The notes beneath the pieces were generated by a model that saw only the letters and a program-made list of their open reading frames with translations, was not told where the DNA came from and made no database searches. Below are positions 1 through 8,191 of a stretch of 37,191 nt of DNA, piece after piece. A program made the translations under genes and the position numbers. Every line of letters starts with the position of its first letter. Position 1 is the first letter of the stretch. Source of the stretch: JAWXCM01 sp034408745 (GTDB lineage Bacteria; Acidobacteriota; Terriglobia; Bryobacterales; Bryobacteraceae); the NCBI GenBank assembly GCA_034408745.1, contig JAWXCM010000057.1, positions 1 to 37,191 of the forward strand. Direction: 5' to 3'.

Positions 1-234
1 GTCGACCACTCCGGCCACCAGCGGCGCCTCCGGGCCGACCACCGTCAGGTCGACGCCCTTTTCCTGGGCGAACGCGAGCCACTCGTCAATGCTGGACGCG
101 CTCACCCGCGTGGCGACCTGCGCCGATCCAGGGTTGCCGGGCGCCACGAACACTTCGCGGACCGAGGGCGATTGCGACAGCCTCCAGGCGAGCGCATGCT
201 CGCGCCCGCCGCTGCCGATAACCAGAACTTTCAT
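1..234 (-). CDS. purD: Phosphoribosylamine--glycine ligase, N-terminal part (partial)
   Basis: The first 78 codons of GAR synthetase, which joins phosphoribosylamine and glycine using ATP in the second step of purine synthesis; the rest lies beyond the window edge. Translation begins MKVLVIGSGGREHALAWRL, the family's N-terminal nucleotide-binding strand with the GSGGREH loop at residues 7-13. It continues through APGNPGS (about 31-37) and VVGPEAPLVAGVVD at the edge, both typical of PurD. The ATG at 234 follows a GAAGGA ribosome site about four bases away. It lies 15 bases downstream of the mutarotase-like gene on the same strand, so the two are probably co-transcribed. The family call is firm although only a fragment is seen. 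Confidence 0.93.
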   Translation of the reverse strand, partial: MKVLVIGSGGREHALAWRLSQSPSVREVFVAPGNPGSAQVATRVSASSIDEWLAFAQEKGVDLTVVGPEAPLVAGVVD

Positions 235-249
235 ATGTCCTTCAGTGTC

Positions 250-1257
250 TCAGGCGGGGCCGATGAAGGCCTCGTAGTCGACCGAAACGGTGGAATGCGA
301 CGGAATCCAGCGGAACGCCGGGACGCCGAACAGCGAACCACGAGTAATCATCGCGGCGCGTGTTTCCGGCTGTGGCGACACACCGAACTCCATGCCCCGG
401 GCGATGGTCTTCCCATTCCACGGCGTATTCTGGCGCGACCGATTTTCCTCCCAGATGCCGAGCCACGGGAAGTCGGACCGCCGCCACCTATACCCGAACA
501 CCACCTGGCCATCGGGAGACCAGGCGCGGAAACCGGCCTTTTCCAACACCGGATCGAGGAGATGCGCGGTGTAGCCTGCCGACACAGGGCGAGTGGTGAA
601 AGTCCGGAGATCGTAGTCGCCACCGCCCTTGAGCGGAGCCAGAGGCCAGTCGAACTGAATCGCGCGGCAGAAGAGATCGCCGAAGTCTCCGTCGTAAGTG
701 AGCGACCGGGTGCCGGGAAGGGCAAAGCGGGTTTTGCCGTTTTCGAGGAACGGGGGGCCGAGACTGACGTGCTGCTGCCAGGCGATCGGCCGGTCCCATG
801 GGTTCAGATTCTCCACGCTCTCGTGGAACAGAATCCTCCCGCCGTCCAGCCGGATGGACCGCCGGAACACGAGTTGGGAGCGGGTCATGTAGCAGGTGCA
901 GTCGATGCCACCGTCGGAGTCGAGGAGGTCGTAGGGAAGCACGGAGGCCTCGCCGTGTACGGTCACTCCGGACGCGGCTTCTGTTTCCGATGGCCCGCCG
1001 AACAGATCGATGCAGGTGTTGTGGCCCATGATGCCGGACAACAGCCGGCTCTCGGCATCGTTTCCGTATTCGGGGTAATGCTCGGCGTTCCAGTGCGAGG
1101 GCTCGATGGAGGGCCAGGGCGGCGTCCACAGCGGATTCAGGCCGGAGGCTTTATCGAGGATCTCGGCGATGTGGCCGCCTTCCACCAGCACGGTTACGCG
1201 CACCTGGTCATTTTCACAGGCTACGGCCCTGCGGTCTCTGTAGGTCGTCTCGGGCAT
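250..1257 (-). CDS. Aldose 1-epimerase / galactose-mutarotase-like protein
   Basis: A 335-residue protein that looks like the galactose mutarotase superfamily, which interconverts sugar anomers or binds sugars. Supporting features are the opening strands with AVACENDQVRVTVLVEGGHI, the IRLDGGRILFHESVENLNPW segment (about residues 134-153), and the internal HVSLGPPFLE stretch where mutarotases carry an active-site His in a similar beta-sandwich context. No signal peptide is visible, so a cytoplasmic location is expected. The ATG at 1257 is only 50 bases from the divergent start at 1308, and the stop is 15 bases from purD, suggesting a shared transcript with purD. Substrate is unknown. The superfamily call is reasonably likely, the exact reaction is not. 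Confidence 0.7.
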   Translation of the reverse strand: MPETTYRDRRAVACENDQVRVTVLVEGGHIAEILDKASGLNPLWTPPWPSIEPSHWNAEHYPEYGNDAESRLLSGIMGHNTCIDLFGGPSETEAASGVTVHGEASVLPYDLLDSDGGIDCTCYMTRSQLVFRRSIRLDGGRILFHESVENLNPWDRPIAWQQHVSLGPPFLENGKTRFALPGTRSLTYDGDFGDLFCRAIQFDWPLAPLKGGGDYDLRTFTTRPVSAGYTAHLLDPVLEKAGFRAWSPDGQVVFGYRWRRSDFPWLGIWEENRSRQNTPWNGKTIARGMEFGVSPQPETRAAMITRGSLFGVPAFRWIPSHSTVSVDYEAFIGPA

Positions 1258-1307
1258 TTGGTTTCGACACTATCACGCGCTCTCCGGCGCTGTCATACGA
1301 TGGTAGA

Positions 1308-3671
1308 TTGCCACGCATTTTATCCACCGCTTCTGGCGAGCGCCTGAACTGGCCACAGGTATACGTGGGCGTCGCCATGACTACGATGGCGACTCTCATC
1401 CTCGAGTTGTCGCTGACGCGAATCTTTTCGGTGGTGTTCTACTACCACTTCGCGTTTCTGGCCATCTCGATCGCGCTGTTCGGTCTGGGAGTGGGAGGCG
1501 TGCTGTCCTACGTGGTGGCGGCACCCCGGCCCGAGGTATACCGCAGGCTCGGAATGCTGTCGGCTTCGGTGGGCATGGTCACGGTGTTGTCGCTGGTGTT
1601 TCTGCTGAGTCGGGACGAGCCGACCAATCTGGTGCTGGCGGCCATTTACTTTGTCAGCGCGTTGCCATTCGTGCTTGCGGGCATGATTGTGTCGCTCGCC
1701 ATTTCCGACACGATTGAGCGCGTGGACCGGGTGTACTTCTTCGATCTGCTCGGCGCCGCTGGCGGGTGTCTGGTTCTGGTGCCGTTTCTGAATACGTTCG
1801 GTGGACCGAACACGGTCATCATTGCGGGCATTTTGTTTACGGCGTCGTCGGCGGTCTGGTTCAACCTCGGCGGACATTCGCGGGGACGCGCGATGGGTGT
1901 GGGTTTGGCGCTGCTGTTGTTCGGGCTGGTGGTGATCAACCAGCGGTGGCAAATTATCGACGTTACGTACGCCAAGGGCGAGCGGCTGACCAATGAATTG
2001 TTCGTCAAGTGGAACAGCTTTTCGCGCATCGCGGTAAGGCCCGAGAAGGATTCGGACATGCTGCTGATTGTGATCGATGCGGATGCGTCGACGGGCATCG
2101 CGAAGTTCGATTTCAACAATCTGACGGCGGATCAGACAAAGAGTCTGACGAAGCAGGGTCCGGCGTTTCCGTACCATCTGCGGCCCGGCGCTCGCACTCT
2201 GATTATTGGACCGGGCGGCGGCTGGGATGTGGCTCGCGCACTGGCGTCAGGCAGCAAGGATATTACTGGCGTCGAGATCAACAACATCATCGCGAATACG
2301 GTGATGCGGCAGAAGTTTCTGGAGCAGAGCAACCACCTGTACCAGCGGCCCGATGTGAAGATCCACGTGGAAGACGGCCGCAGCTTCGTGCGCCGTTCGC
2401 CTGACAAGTACCAGGTACTTCAGGCAACGCTTGTCGACACGTGGGCTTCCACCGCGGCGGGCGCCTTTGCGTTGTCGGAGAACAATCTCTACACCACCGA
2501 CGCGTTCTACGACTACCTGAGCCATCTGACCGACGATGGGGTGCTGACGTTCACACGGTGGGGCTTCGATCCGCCGCGGGAATCGCTGCGGCTGCTGACG
2601 CTGGGCAACGAAGCGCTGAAGAAACTGGGTGAGACGGATTTCGCGAAGCACTACATCGTGGTTCGCGAAAACGCCGCGATCATCGCGGGCTGGGGTGCTC
2701 GGGATACGGTGCTGATTTCGCGGAAGCCATTTACGCCGGAAGATCTGACCAGGGCTCGCGAGTTTGCCAAAGCCGGGGGGATGCAGGTCATCTACATCCC
2801 GGACGAAAAAATCCCGAACCCGTTTACCGAGTTTCTGACTACCAGCGATCCGAAGAAATTCCTCGAGAATTACTCGTACGATATTTCGCCGGTGGACGAC
2901 GATCGCCCATTCTTCTTCTACACGGTGCAGCCCAGGGATCTGCTGGCGTTTCTGCGCGGGCCGTCGGAGAGTGCGGATTACAAGATCAATCGCGCCGTGC
3001 CGATGATGTTCGGACTCATGGGCATCAGTATTGTAGCCACCGCGGTGATCCTGCTGCTGCCGCCCGTGGTGCTGGGGACGCGGCTGCCCCGGGAGCGCGG
3101 CATTTTGATGTTCCTGCTGTATTTCGTGTGCATTGGCGTGGGATACATTCTGATTCAGGTGGCACTGATTCAGAAATTCGTGCTGCTGCTGGGTCACCCG
3201 GTTTACGCGCTAACGGTGATTATTTTCTCGATGCTGATTTCCTCGGGGCTCGGGAGCTACTTCAGCCGCCGTGTGTTGATGGGCGATGATCGCCGCCTCA
3301 TGATGGCACTGGGCACTGTGTCGGGGCTGGTTGTGGTGCTGGCCTTCCTTGCGCCTGTCGTTTCGGCCGCCGCCATTGGACTCCCACTGCCGGCACGCAT
3401 CCTGATTACTGCCGCGATGATCGCGCTGCCCGCCTTCGCCATGGGTATGCCGTTCCCGACGGGTCTCGCGCGGCTGGAGCAGAGCCATCCGGCATCTGTC
3501 CGGTGGGCCTGGGCTCTAAACGCCGCGTCCAGCGTTCTGGGTTCGGCGAGCGCCATTTTCCTCGCGATTTATATTGGGCTGCGCGGCACACTGCTAATTG
3601 GTGGATTCATGTACCTATTAGCCGTAGTTGTCGTCCAACTTACTCGAAATCGTACCCACGCTGCGGGATAA
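1308..3671 (+). CDS. Membrane-embedded spermidine-synthase-like protein
   Basis: A 787-residue integral membrane protein with a Rossmann-fold domain between two blocks of transmembrane helices. The N-terminal hydrophobic helices start around residue 18 and run to about 220. The middle domain holds the nucleotide-binding motif IIGPGGGWDVARAL near residue 295, the acidic strand end VEIN, and IHVEDGRSFVRR followed by DTWAST, a pattern shared with polyamine aminopropyltransferases. The C-terminal third again has several hydrophobic helices and ends close to the membrane. The start used is TTG at 1308, because the first membrane helix already begins before the next Met at 1377; the true start could differ by a few codons. 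This architecture is recurrent in Acidobacteria and Deltaproteobacteria, and its reaction is not established. Aminopropyl or methyl transfer on a membrane substrate is inference. Confidence 0.8.
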   Translation: MPRILSTASGERLNWPQVYVGVAMTTMATLILELSLTRIFSVVFYYHFAFLAISIALFGLGVGGVLSYVVAAPRPEVYRRLGMLSASVGMVTVLSLVFLLSRDEPTNLVLAAIYFVSALPFVLAGMIVSLAISDTIERVDRVYFFDLLGAAGGCLVLVPFLNTFGGPNTVIIAGILFTASSAVWFNLGGHSRGRAMGVGLALLLFGLVVINQRWQIIDVTYAKGERLTNELFVKWNSFSRIAVRPEKDSDMLLIVIDADASTGIAKFDFNNLTADQTKSLTKQGPAFPYHLRPGARTLIIGPGGGWDVARALASGSKDITGVEINNIIANTVMRQKFLEQSNHLYQRPDVKIHVEDGRSFVRRSPDKYQVLQATLVDTWASTAAGAFALSENNLYTTDAFYDYLSHLTDDGVLTFTRWGFDPPRESLRLLTLGNEALKKLGETDFAKHYIVVRENAAIIAGWGARDTVLISRKPFTPEDLTRAREFAKAGGMQVIYIPDEKIPNPFTEFLTTSDPKKFLENYSYDISPVDDDRPFFFYTVQPRDLLAFLRGPSESADYKINRAVPMMFGLMGISIVATAVILLLPPVVLGTRLPRERGILMFLLYFVCIGVGYILIQVALIQKFVLLLGHPVYALTVIIFSMLISSGLGSYFSRRVLMGDDRRLMMALGTVSGLVVVLAFLAPVVSAAAIGLPLPARILITAAMIALPAFAMGMPFPTGLARLEQSHPASVRWAWALNAASSVLGSASAIFLAIYIGLRGTLLIGGFMYLLAVVVVQLTRNRTHAAG

Positions 3672-3686
3672 CGGTATTCTTTACCG
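3672..3686 (+). other. Small hairpin after the spermidine-synthase-like gene
   Basis: CGGTA at 3672-3676 pairs with TACCG at 3682-3686 around a TTCTT loop, immediately after the stop codon. There is no following T-run, so it is at best a weak terminator or an RNA 3' end. The remaining bases up to the next gene at 3784 show no promoter I would defend. Confidence 0.3.
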
Positions 3687-3783
3687 GGGCGAGACCGTGC
3701 GGCTGCCTGTAACACACTGAATTAAAGACAGATACAGTTCGGCCACCGACTTGCACTTAACTCTCGCCGTGGAGATTGAGTGC

Positions 3784-5469
3784 ATGAAAAGATTTGCTGT
3801 CGCTACCCTTATCCTGGCAGGTTCGTTAGGTGCGCAGGTGGCACCGAACCCAACAACAAATAACATCGTTGTCGAGAATGCGGGAAATCCGCTCTTCAAA
3901 GTTACGGTTGTATCGCGGTCTACCAAAGCTGTGAACTACCGATTCCGCGGCGGTGAGACCACCGTTGAATTCAAAGGCACCGCCATCTCACCACAGACGG
4001 AAGGCCGCGCCAAAGTGGAAGGCAAAAAGGGCTATGTCCAGGTGGAAGTGGAGCTGAGCAAGTTGCCATCGCCCAAGTCCTTCGGTCCCGAGTATCTGAC
4101 GCTTGTGCTCTGGGCGATCACGCCTGAGGGTCGCGCCAAAAACCTGGGCGAAGTCGTCGGCGGTTCCGATGGCAAGACCAGGCTGGAAGTTACAACGGAG
4201 ATGCAGACGTTCGGCATGATCGTTACTGCCGAGCCCTATTTCGCGGTCACGCAGCCCAGTGATGTTGTTGTCGCGGAGAATATTATCCGCAGTGACACCG
4301 AAGGCCGCATCGAAGTGGTGGACGCAAAATATGAGCTGCTGAAGCGCGGCTCCTACGTGTACCATCCCAACGATTCGACGGTGAAGACGCTGCCGAAGGA
4401 TTACTGGAAAAATATCAACCTTTACGAAGCGCGCAATGCAGTGCAGATTGCGAAATGGACCGGCGCGGACAAGTACGCCGCCGATACCTATAAGAAGGCG
4501 GTCGACCTGCTGGCGCAGGCTGAGGACTACCAGCGCCGCAAGCAGTGGAAGCCGGTTTCGACCGTGTCTCGGGAAGCCGCGCAGGTTTCCGAAGATGCAC
4601 GCATCATCACTTTGACTCGCATGGAAGAAGAGCGGCTCGGGATGGAGCGGAAGTCGGCAGCCGACCGTGAAGCCGCCGAACGCGCCAGCGCCGAAGAGGC
4701 TCGACGCCAGCAGCAGCTGGAAGCGGAGCGCCGTGCGGCGGCCGAAAAACAGACTCTCGCGGCCGAGGCGTCGCGCCGGACTGCTGAGCAGGAGCGCCTC
4801 GCGGCGCAGAATGCCAAAGCTGAGGCTGACATCGCTCGCCTGGCAGCCGAGAAGGCCAGCGCTGAGGCGGGCACGGCTCGCCTGGCAGCCGAGAGGGCCA
4901 GCGCGGATGCCCAGGCACAGCAGCAGTTGCTTGCTCAGCAGGCAGCCGCCGCCAAGGCTGCGGCCGAGACCTCAGAGCGAGGCCGTCTGAGCGCGGAAGC
5001 GGAAAAGCAGGCACTTCGCGATCAAATCCGCAACCAGCTCAATACGATTCTGGAAACGCGTGAAAGCGCCCGCGGACTGATCGTCAATCTGTCGGATGTA
5101 CTGTTTGATTTCGGCAAGTACACGCTGCGTCAGGGTACTCGCGAGAAGCTGGCGAAGGTCAGCGGCATTATCCTCGCTCACCCGGGCTTGCGGATTGAGG
5201 TGGAAGGCCACACGGACAGCGTCGGCAGCGAGGATTTCAATCAGAAGCTGTCCGAGCAGCGCGCCGGCGCGGTTCGCGATTACCTGACGGGGCAGGGCCT
5301 GAAGCAGGACATGATCAGCGCCCGCGGCTTCGGCAAAACGCAGCCGGTGGCGAGTAACGACACCTCTGAAGGACGCCAGCAGAACCGGCGTGTCGAACTG
5401 GTGGTGTCTGGCGACGTGATCGGCACGAAGACAACCACCACCACGACCACTACAACCGTTCCCAGGTAA
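3784..5469 (+). CDS. OmpA-family outer-membrane/peptidoglycan-linking protein with coiled coil
   Basis: A 561-residue exported protein that probably anchors the outer membrane to peptidoglycan. Order: signal peptide MKRFAVATLILAGSLGA; a globular region of about 170 residues; a helical segment around residues 215-270 with YEARNAVQIAKWTGADKYAA; a long Ala/Glu/Arg coiled coil at about 275-420; then an OmpA C-terminal domain at about 435-550 with VLFDFGKYTLR, EGHTDSVGSEDFN and RGFGKTQPVASN plus QQNRRVEL, the peptidoglycan-binding signature. It ends in a run of Thr followed by VPR. The start chosen is ATG 3784, preceded by GGAG about eight bases away and opening directly into the signal peptide; an upstream in-frame start at 3751 would bury the signal. 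A strong terminator follows. Confidence 0.9.
   Translation: MKRFAVATLILAGSLGAQVAPNPTTNNIVVENAGNPLFKVTVVSRSTKAVNYRFRGGETTVEFKGTAISPQTEGRAKVEGKKGYVQVEVELSKLPSPKSFGPEYLTLVLWAITPEGRAKNLGEVVGGSDGKTRLEVTTEMQTFGMIVTAEPYFAVTQPSDVVVAENIIRSDTEGRIEVVDAKYELLKRGSYVYHPNDSTVKTLPKDYWKNINLYEARNAVQIAKWTGADKYAADTYKKAVDLLAQAEDYQRRKQWKPVSTVSREAAQVSEDARIITLTRMEEERLGMERKSAADREAAERASAEEARRQQQLEAERRAAAEKQTLAAEASRRTAEQERLAAQNAKAEADIARLAAEKASAEAGTARLAAERASADAQAQQQLLAQQAAAAKAAAETSERGRLSAEAEKQALRDQIRNQLNTILETRESARGLIVNLSDVLFDFGKYTLRQGTREKLAKVSGIILAHPGLRIEVEGHTDSVGSEDFNQKLSEQRAGAVRDYLTGQGLKQDMISARGFGKTQPVASNDTSEGRQQNRRVELVVSGDVIGTKTTTTTTTTTVPR
4795..4920 (+). repeat. Three 42-bp (14-residue) tandem repeats in the OmpA-family gene
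   Basis: Three consecutive 14-codon units start with Arg-Leu-Ala-Ala at 4795, 4837 and 4879: RLAAQNAKAEADIA, RLAAEKASAEAGTA and RLAAERASADAQAQ. The last two are close at DNA level too, sharing the run CGCCTGGCAGCCGAGA. This is a coiled-coil length module that could expand or contract in frame. Confidence 0.85.
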
Positions 5470-5514
5470 ACTATTCGCGAGATGCGTTGACTGGGGATCC
5501 ACTCCCAACTTTAA

Positions 5515-5543
5515 GGCCGAGCCTCAGTGCTCGGCCCTTTTTT
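5515..5543 (+). terminator. Rho-independent terminator after the OmpA-family gene
   Basis: GGCCGAGC at 5515-5522 pairs perfectly with GCTCGGCC at 5529-5536 around the loop CTCAGT, followed by CTTTTTT. It sits 45 bases beyond the stop and separates this transcript from the kinase gene. Confidence 0.9.
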
Positions 5544-5592
5544 GGTGTGCCGAGTTCGGTATGATCTTTAGACACCTGTATACAGACAGCAG

Positions 5593-6339
5593 ATGCCTAC
5601 AATCGGCCACTATGAAGTTCTTGAAAAGCTCGGGGAAGGCGGCATGGGGGTTGTGTGGAAGGCTCGCGACCCGCGGCTGGAGCGCTTTGTCGCCCTAAAG
5701 GTTTTGCCGGTCGCAAAGACCACGGATCCTGAGCGTCGCCGCCGGTTTGCGCAGGAAGCGCGTGCCGCCTCTGCCCTGAACCACCCGCACATCGTTACCA
5801 TCTACGACATCAACCGGGCCGACGAACAGGATTTCATCGCGATGGAGTACATCGCGGGCAAGACCCTCGACCAGCTAATTCCGAAGAAAGGCTTTCGTGT
5901 AAACGAAGCGCTGAAATACGCCATTCAGATTGCCGATGCGTTAGCGGCGGCTCATGCTGCCGGTATTGTCCATCGCGACCTGAAACCCGGCAACGTCATC
6001 GTGTCGGACAAAGGCGTGGTCAAGGTTCTGGACTTTGGTCTCGCGAAGCTGATTGAAGACGGCGGAACTGCCGAGTCTGACCACACACGCACCATTGCGG
6101 TGGACGCTGCCCACACCCAGGAAGGCGTCATCCTGGGCACCGCTTCCTATATGTCGCCCGAACAGGCGGAAGCCAGACCCGTGGACGCGCGATCCGGAGC
6201 CGCTGGAAGCGCACACGGAAGGTCTCCCCCGCGAACTGACGCGCCTCGTCATGCGGTGTCTACGCAAGGATCCCGAACGCCGGTCGCAAAGCCTGGCAGA
6301 CCTGAAGCTGGCTCTCGAAGAGTTGAAGGAAGATTCTGA
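5593..6339 (+). CDS. Surviving open frame of the kinase N-lobe and catalytic loop
   Basis: This open frame would give a 248-residue product. Residues up to about 200 are a convincing protein kinase: Gly-rich loop, ALKVL lysine, HRDLKPGN catalytic loop, DFG, and the activation-segment end with SPEQ. The last 45 or so residues (from ARSGAAGSAHGRS) are out-of-frame translation of the true C-lobe DNA and match nothing expected. Without subdomains IX-XI a folded active kinase is unlikely. Listed separately because gene callers will report it as a gene. Confidence 0.45.
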   Translation: MPTIGHYEVLEKLGEGGMGVVWKARDPRLERFVALKVLPVAKTTDPERRRRFAQEARAASALNHPHIVTIYDINRADEQDFIAMEYIAGKTLDQLIPKKGFRVNEALKYAIQIADALAAAHAAGIVHRDLKPGNVIVSDKGVVKVLDFGLAKLIEDGGTAESDHTRTIAVDAAHTQEGVILGTASYMSPEQAEARPVDARSGAAGSAHGRSPPRTDAPRHAVSTQGSRTPVAKPGRPEAGSRRVEGRF

Positions 6340-6608
6340 TTCTGGCGCGACTGCCGTTTCTGGTTCTCTGCATAAACCGCGCAGCCGTGGCCGGGTGATC
6401 GCCGCAACGCTGGTAGTCGCGGCGATCGGTGCGGGTGCAGCGTACTGGTTCTGGCCAGACGGCAGCCGGGATGCGCAGACACCGCTCCAGGAAACGCTGC
6501 TGACAACCTCCGGGCTTTGAGGAGTCCCCCACTTTTTCCCCGGACGGCAGTCAAACGGCTTTCGCCTGGAATGGCGAAAAGGGGGATAACTACGATATCT
6601 ACGTCCGG

Positions 6609-8099
6609 ATGATCGGGTCCGGCAGGCCTCTGCGAATTACGAGTGATCCAGCGTCAGACCGCTTTCCGGCGTGGTCACCAGATGGCAAGTCCATTGCGTT
6701 CGTGCGGCGGAGTGGGGACGGAGAGTACTCGATCTGGTCCGTGCCTCCGCTTGGGGGTGGGGAACGCCAGGTAGCGCTGCTTGGAACCAACCAGGCCATG
6801 AACCTTACCTGGACTCCGGACGGGCGCCGTTTGGTGGTTTCGGTGGCAGAAGCGGGCAAAGCGTTTGGGCTGTTCGTGGTGTCGGCCGACAGCGGCGAAA
6901 AGCGCCGTCTCACATCGGGCAAGGGCGTTGGCGACACGGTGGCCGCCATCTCCCCGGACAGCCGAACTGTTGCTTTTGGCCGACTCGTCAACGGCACTGT
7001 TGCAACCGGTGCCACGGGCGAACTCTACACACTCGCGCTAACCCCTGATTTCCAGCCGGCAGGGGAACTAAAGCGGCTTCCTTCATCGGGCGGGAGGATC
7101 CCCGGACTCGCGTGGACCGGGGATGGAAGGGAAATCGTCATCTCCTCCGAACAGAACGGCTCAATCGCTTTATGGCGCATCGCCGCCTCCGGGTCTGGGA
7201 AGCCGGTGCGCCTTACAGTGGGTGCGAATGCCCGGAGTCTGGCGATTTCCCCGCGCTCGAACCGGCTCGTTTACGAAGTCCGTATTCCCAGCGATGTCAA
7301 TATTTGGCGACTGGACCTCTCCGATGCTGCCCGTCCTCCCACTGTGTTCATCGCTTCGACGCGCCTTGAGGCGAGCCCTCAGTACTCACCGGACGGCAGA
7401 AAAATTGCGTTTCGCTCCTCGCGTTCCGGTGGGGACGAAATCTGGGTATGCGATGCCGATGGCACCAATGCAACGCAACTGACCAACCGAAATCCCTCCG
7501 GCAGTCCGCAATGGTCGCCCGACGGCCGCCGGATCGCTTTTGACAGCCAGGAAAACAGCACGTGGCAGATTTTCATGATCGCGGCGCAGGGTGGGCAACA
7601 GCAGCAATTGACATTCGACGGCAGCAATACGCGCCCAAACTGGTCTCGAGACGGCGCGTGGATATACTTCGCCTCGAACCGAAGCGGGAGGTCGGAAGTT
7701 TGGAGAGCGCCCGCGGGTGGGGGAAATGCTGTCCAGATCACCCGGACCGGGGGAAACAATCCTGCCGAATCTGAGGACGACAAGATTCTCTATTACGACT
7801 TTGAGAACGCTATCAGGAAAGCTGGTCTGGACGGCAGTGGGGAAATCAGGGTGATGGACGGAGTTATCAGCTCTTATGGAGCCTGGTCCGTCCGTCCGGA
7901 TGGCATTTTCTATCGCGCTTTGAAGCCATCCACCGAAATCCGCTTCTTCCAGTTCGCCAGTGGGACATCCCGGCTGGTTCTAAAGTCCGACACGCTGACC
8001 AGCAGTCACACCATTTCTCCGGACGGACGGTATCTGCTTTATTCGCAGATAGACGGCCTGCCTGGCAGCGACCTGATGCTGGTCGAGAATTTCCATTAA
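6609..8099 (+). CDS. Surviving open frame of the TolB/WD40-like propeller
   Basis: A 496-residue open frame made of repeated beta-propeller blades. Each carries an S-P-D-G turn followed by an (I/V)(A/V)F strand, for example AWSPDGKSIAF, TPDGRRLVV, QYSPDGRKIAF, QWSPDGRRIAF and SPDGRYLLY. This matches the C-terminal sensor half of acidobacterial kinase/propeller proteins and TolB-like domains. It begins inside the first blade: the preceding DNA back to 6507 codes in frame for the rest of that blade without a start codon. It also has no signal peptide or ribosome site. Independent expression is therefore doubtful, and it is best read as the 3' part of the disrupted gene. Confidence 0.5.
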   Translation: MIGSGRPLRITSDPASDRFPAWSPDGKSIAFVRRSGDGEYSIWSVPPLGGGERQVALLGTNQAMNLTWTPDGRRLVVSVAEAGKAFGLFVVSADSGEKRRLTSGKGVGDTVAAISPDSRTVAFGRLVNGTVATGATGELYTLALTPDFQPAGELKRLPSSGGRIPGLAWTGDGREIVISSEQNGSIALWRIAASGSGKPVRLTVGANARSLAISPRSNRLVYEVRIPSDVNIWRLDLSDAARPPTVFIASTRLEASPQYSPDGRKIAFRSSRSGGDEIWVCDADGTNATQLTNRNPSGSPQWSPDGRRIAFDSQENSTWQIFMIAAQGGQQQQLTFDGSNTRPNWSRDGAWIYFASNRSGRSEVWRAPAGGGNAVQITRTGGNNPAESEDDKILYYDFENAIRKAGLDGSGEIRVMDGVISSYGAWSVRPDGIFYRALKPSTEIRFFQFASGTSRLVLKSDTLTSSHTISPDGRYLLYSQIDGLPGSDLMLVENFH

Positions 8100-8109
8100 C
8101 AGCTGGGTG

Positions 8110-8159
8110 CTGGCAGGCAGCCAGACAGACTCCCACCCGCATGTACGGTGGTGTGGGAG
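8110..8159. terminator. Two hairpins between convergent genes
   Basis: The gap 8100-8191 lies between the propeller stop and the convergent GH88 stop. CTGGC (8110-8114) pairs with GCCAG (8120-8124), and CTCCCAC (8130-8136) pairs with GTGGGAG (8153-8159). Neither is followed by a clear T-run on either strand, so a bidirectional terminator is inferred from position rather than from a canonical motif. Confidence 0.4.
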
Positions 8160-8191
8160 GGGAGGAGCCGAGAGGCGTCCCCTGTCCCGAT

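Larger units (their letters stand above)
5593..8099 (+). pseudogene. Ser/Thr protein kinase fused to TolB/WD40-type propeller, disrupted
   Basis: Family members are single proteins with a cytoplasmic Hanks-type kinase, one membrane helix and an extracytoplasmic TolB-like propeller. Here the parts lie in three frames. Part one (from ATG 5593) has LGEGGMGVVWKA, ALKVL, HRDLKPGNV, DFGLAK and GTASYMSPEQ, then loses frame near 6190-6200. Part two (to the TGA at 6518-6520) resumes with DPEPLEA, GLPRELTRLVMRCLRKDPER, then the membrane helix at about 6396-6450. The kinase subdomains IX-X, roughly 35-40 residues expected between these parts, are absent. Part three resumes as PGFEESPTFSPDG at 6510 and runs through repeated SPDG blades to 8099. 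It has no start codon before ATG 6609, which is inside a blade, and an in-frame TGA sits at 6501. Two independent lesions favour a pseudogene; an assembly fault is the alternative. Confidence 0.75.

Noticed and set aside
172..1347. A 391-codon plus-strand frame at the window start
   Set aside because: It lies antisense to the mutarotase-like gene and the purD start, and shows only low-complexity shadow sequence.
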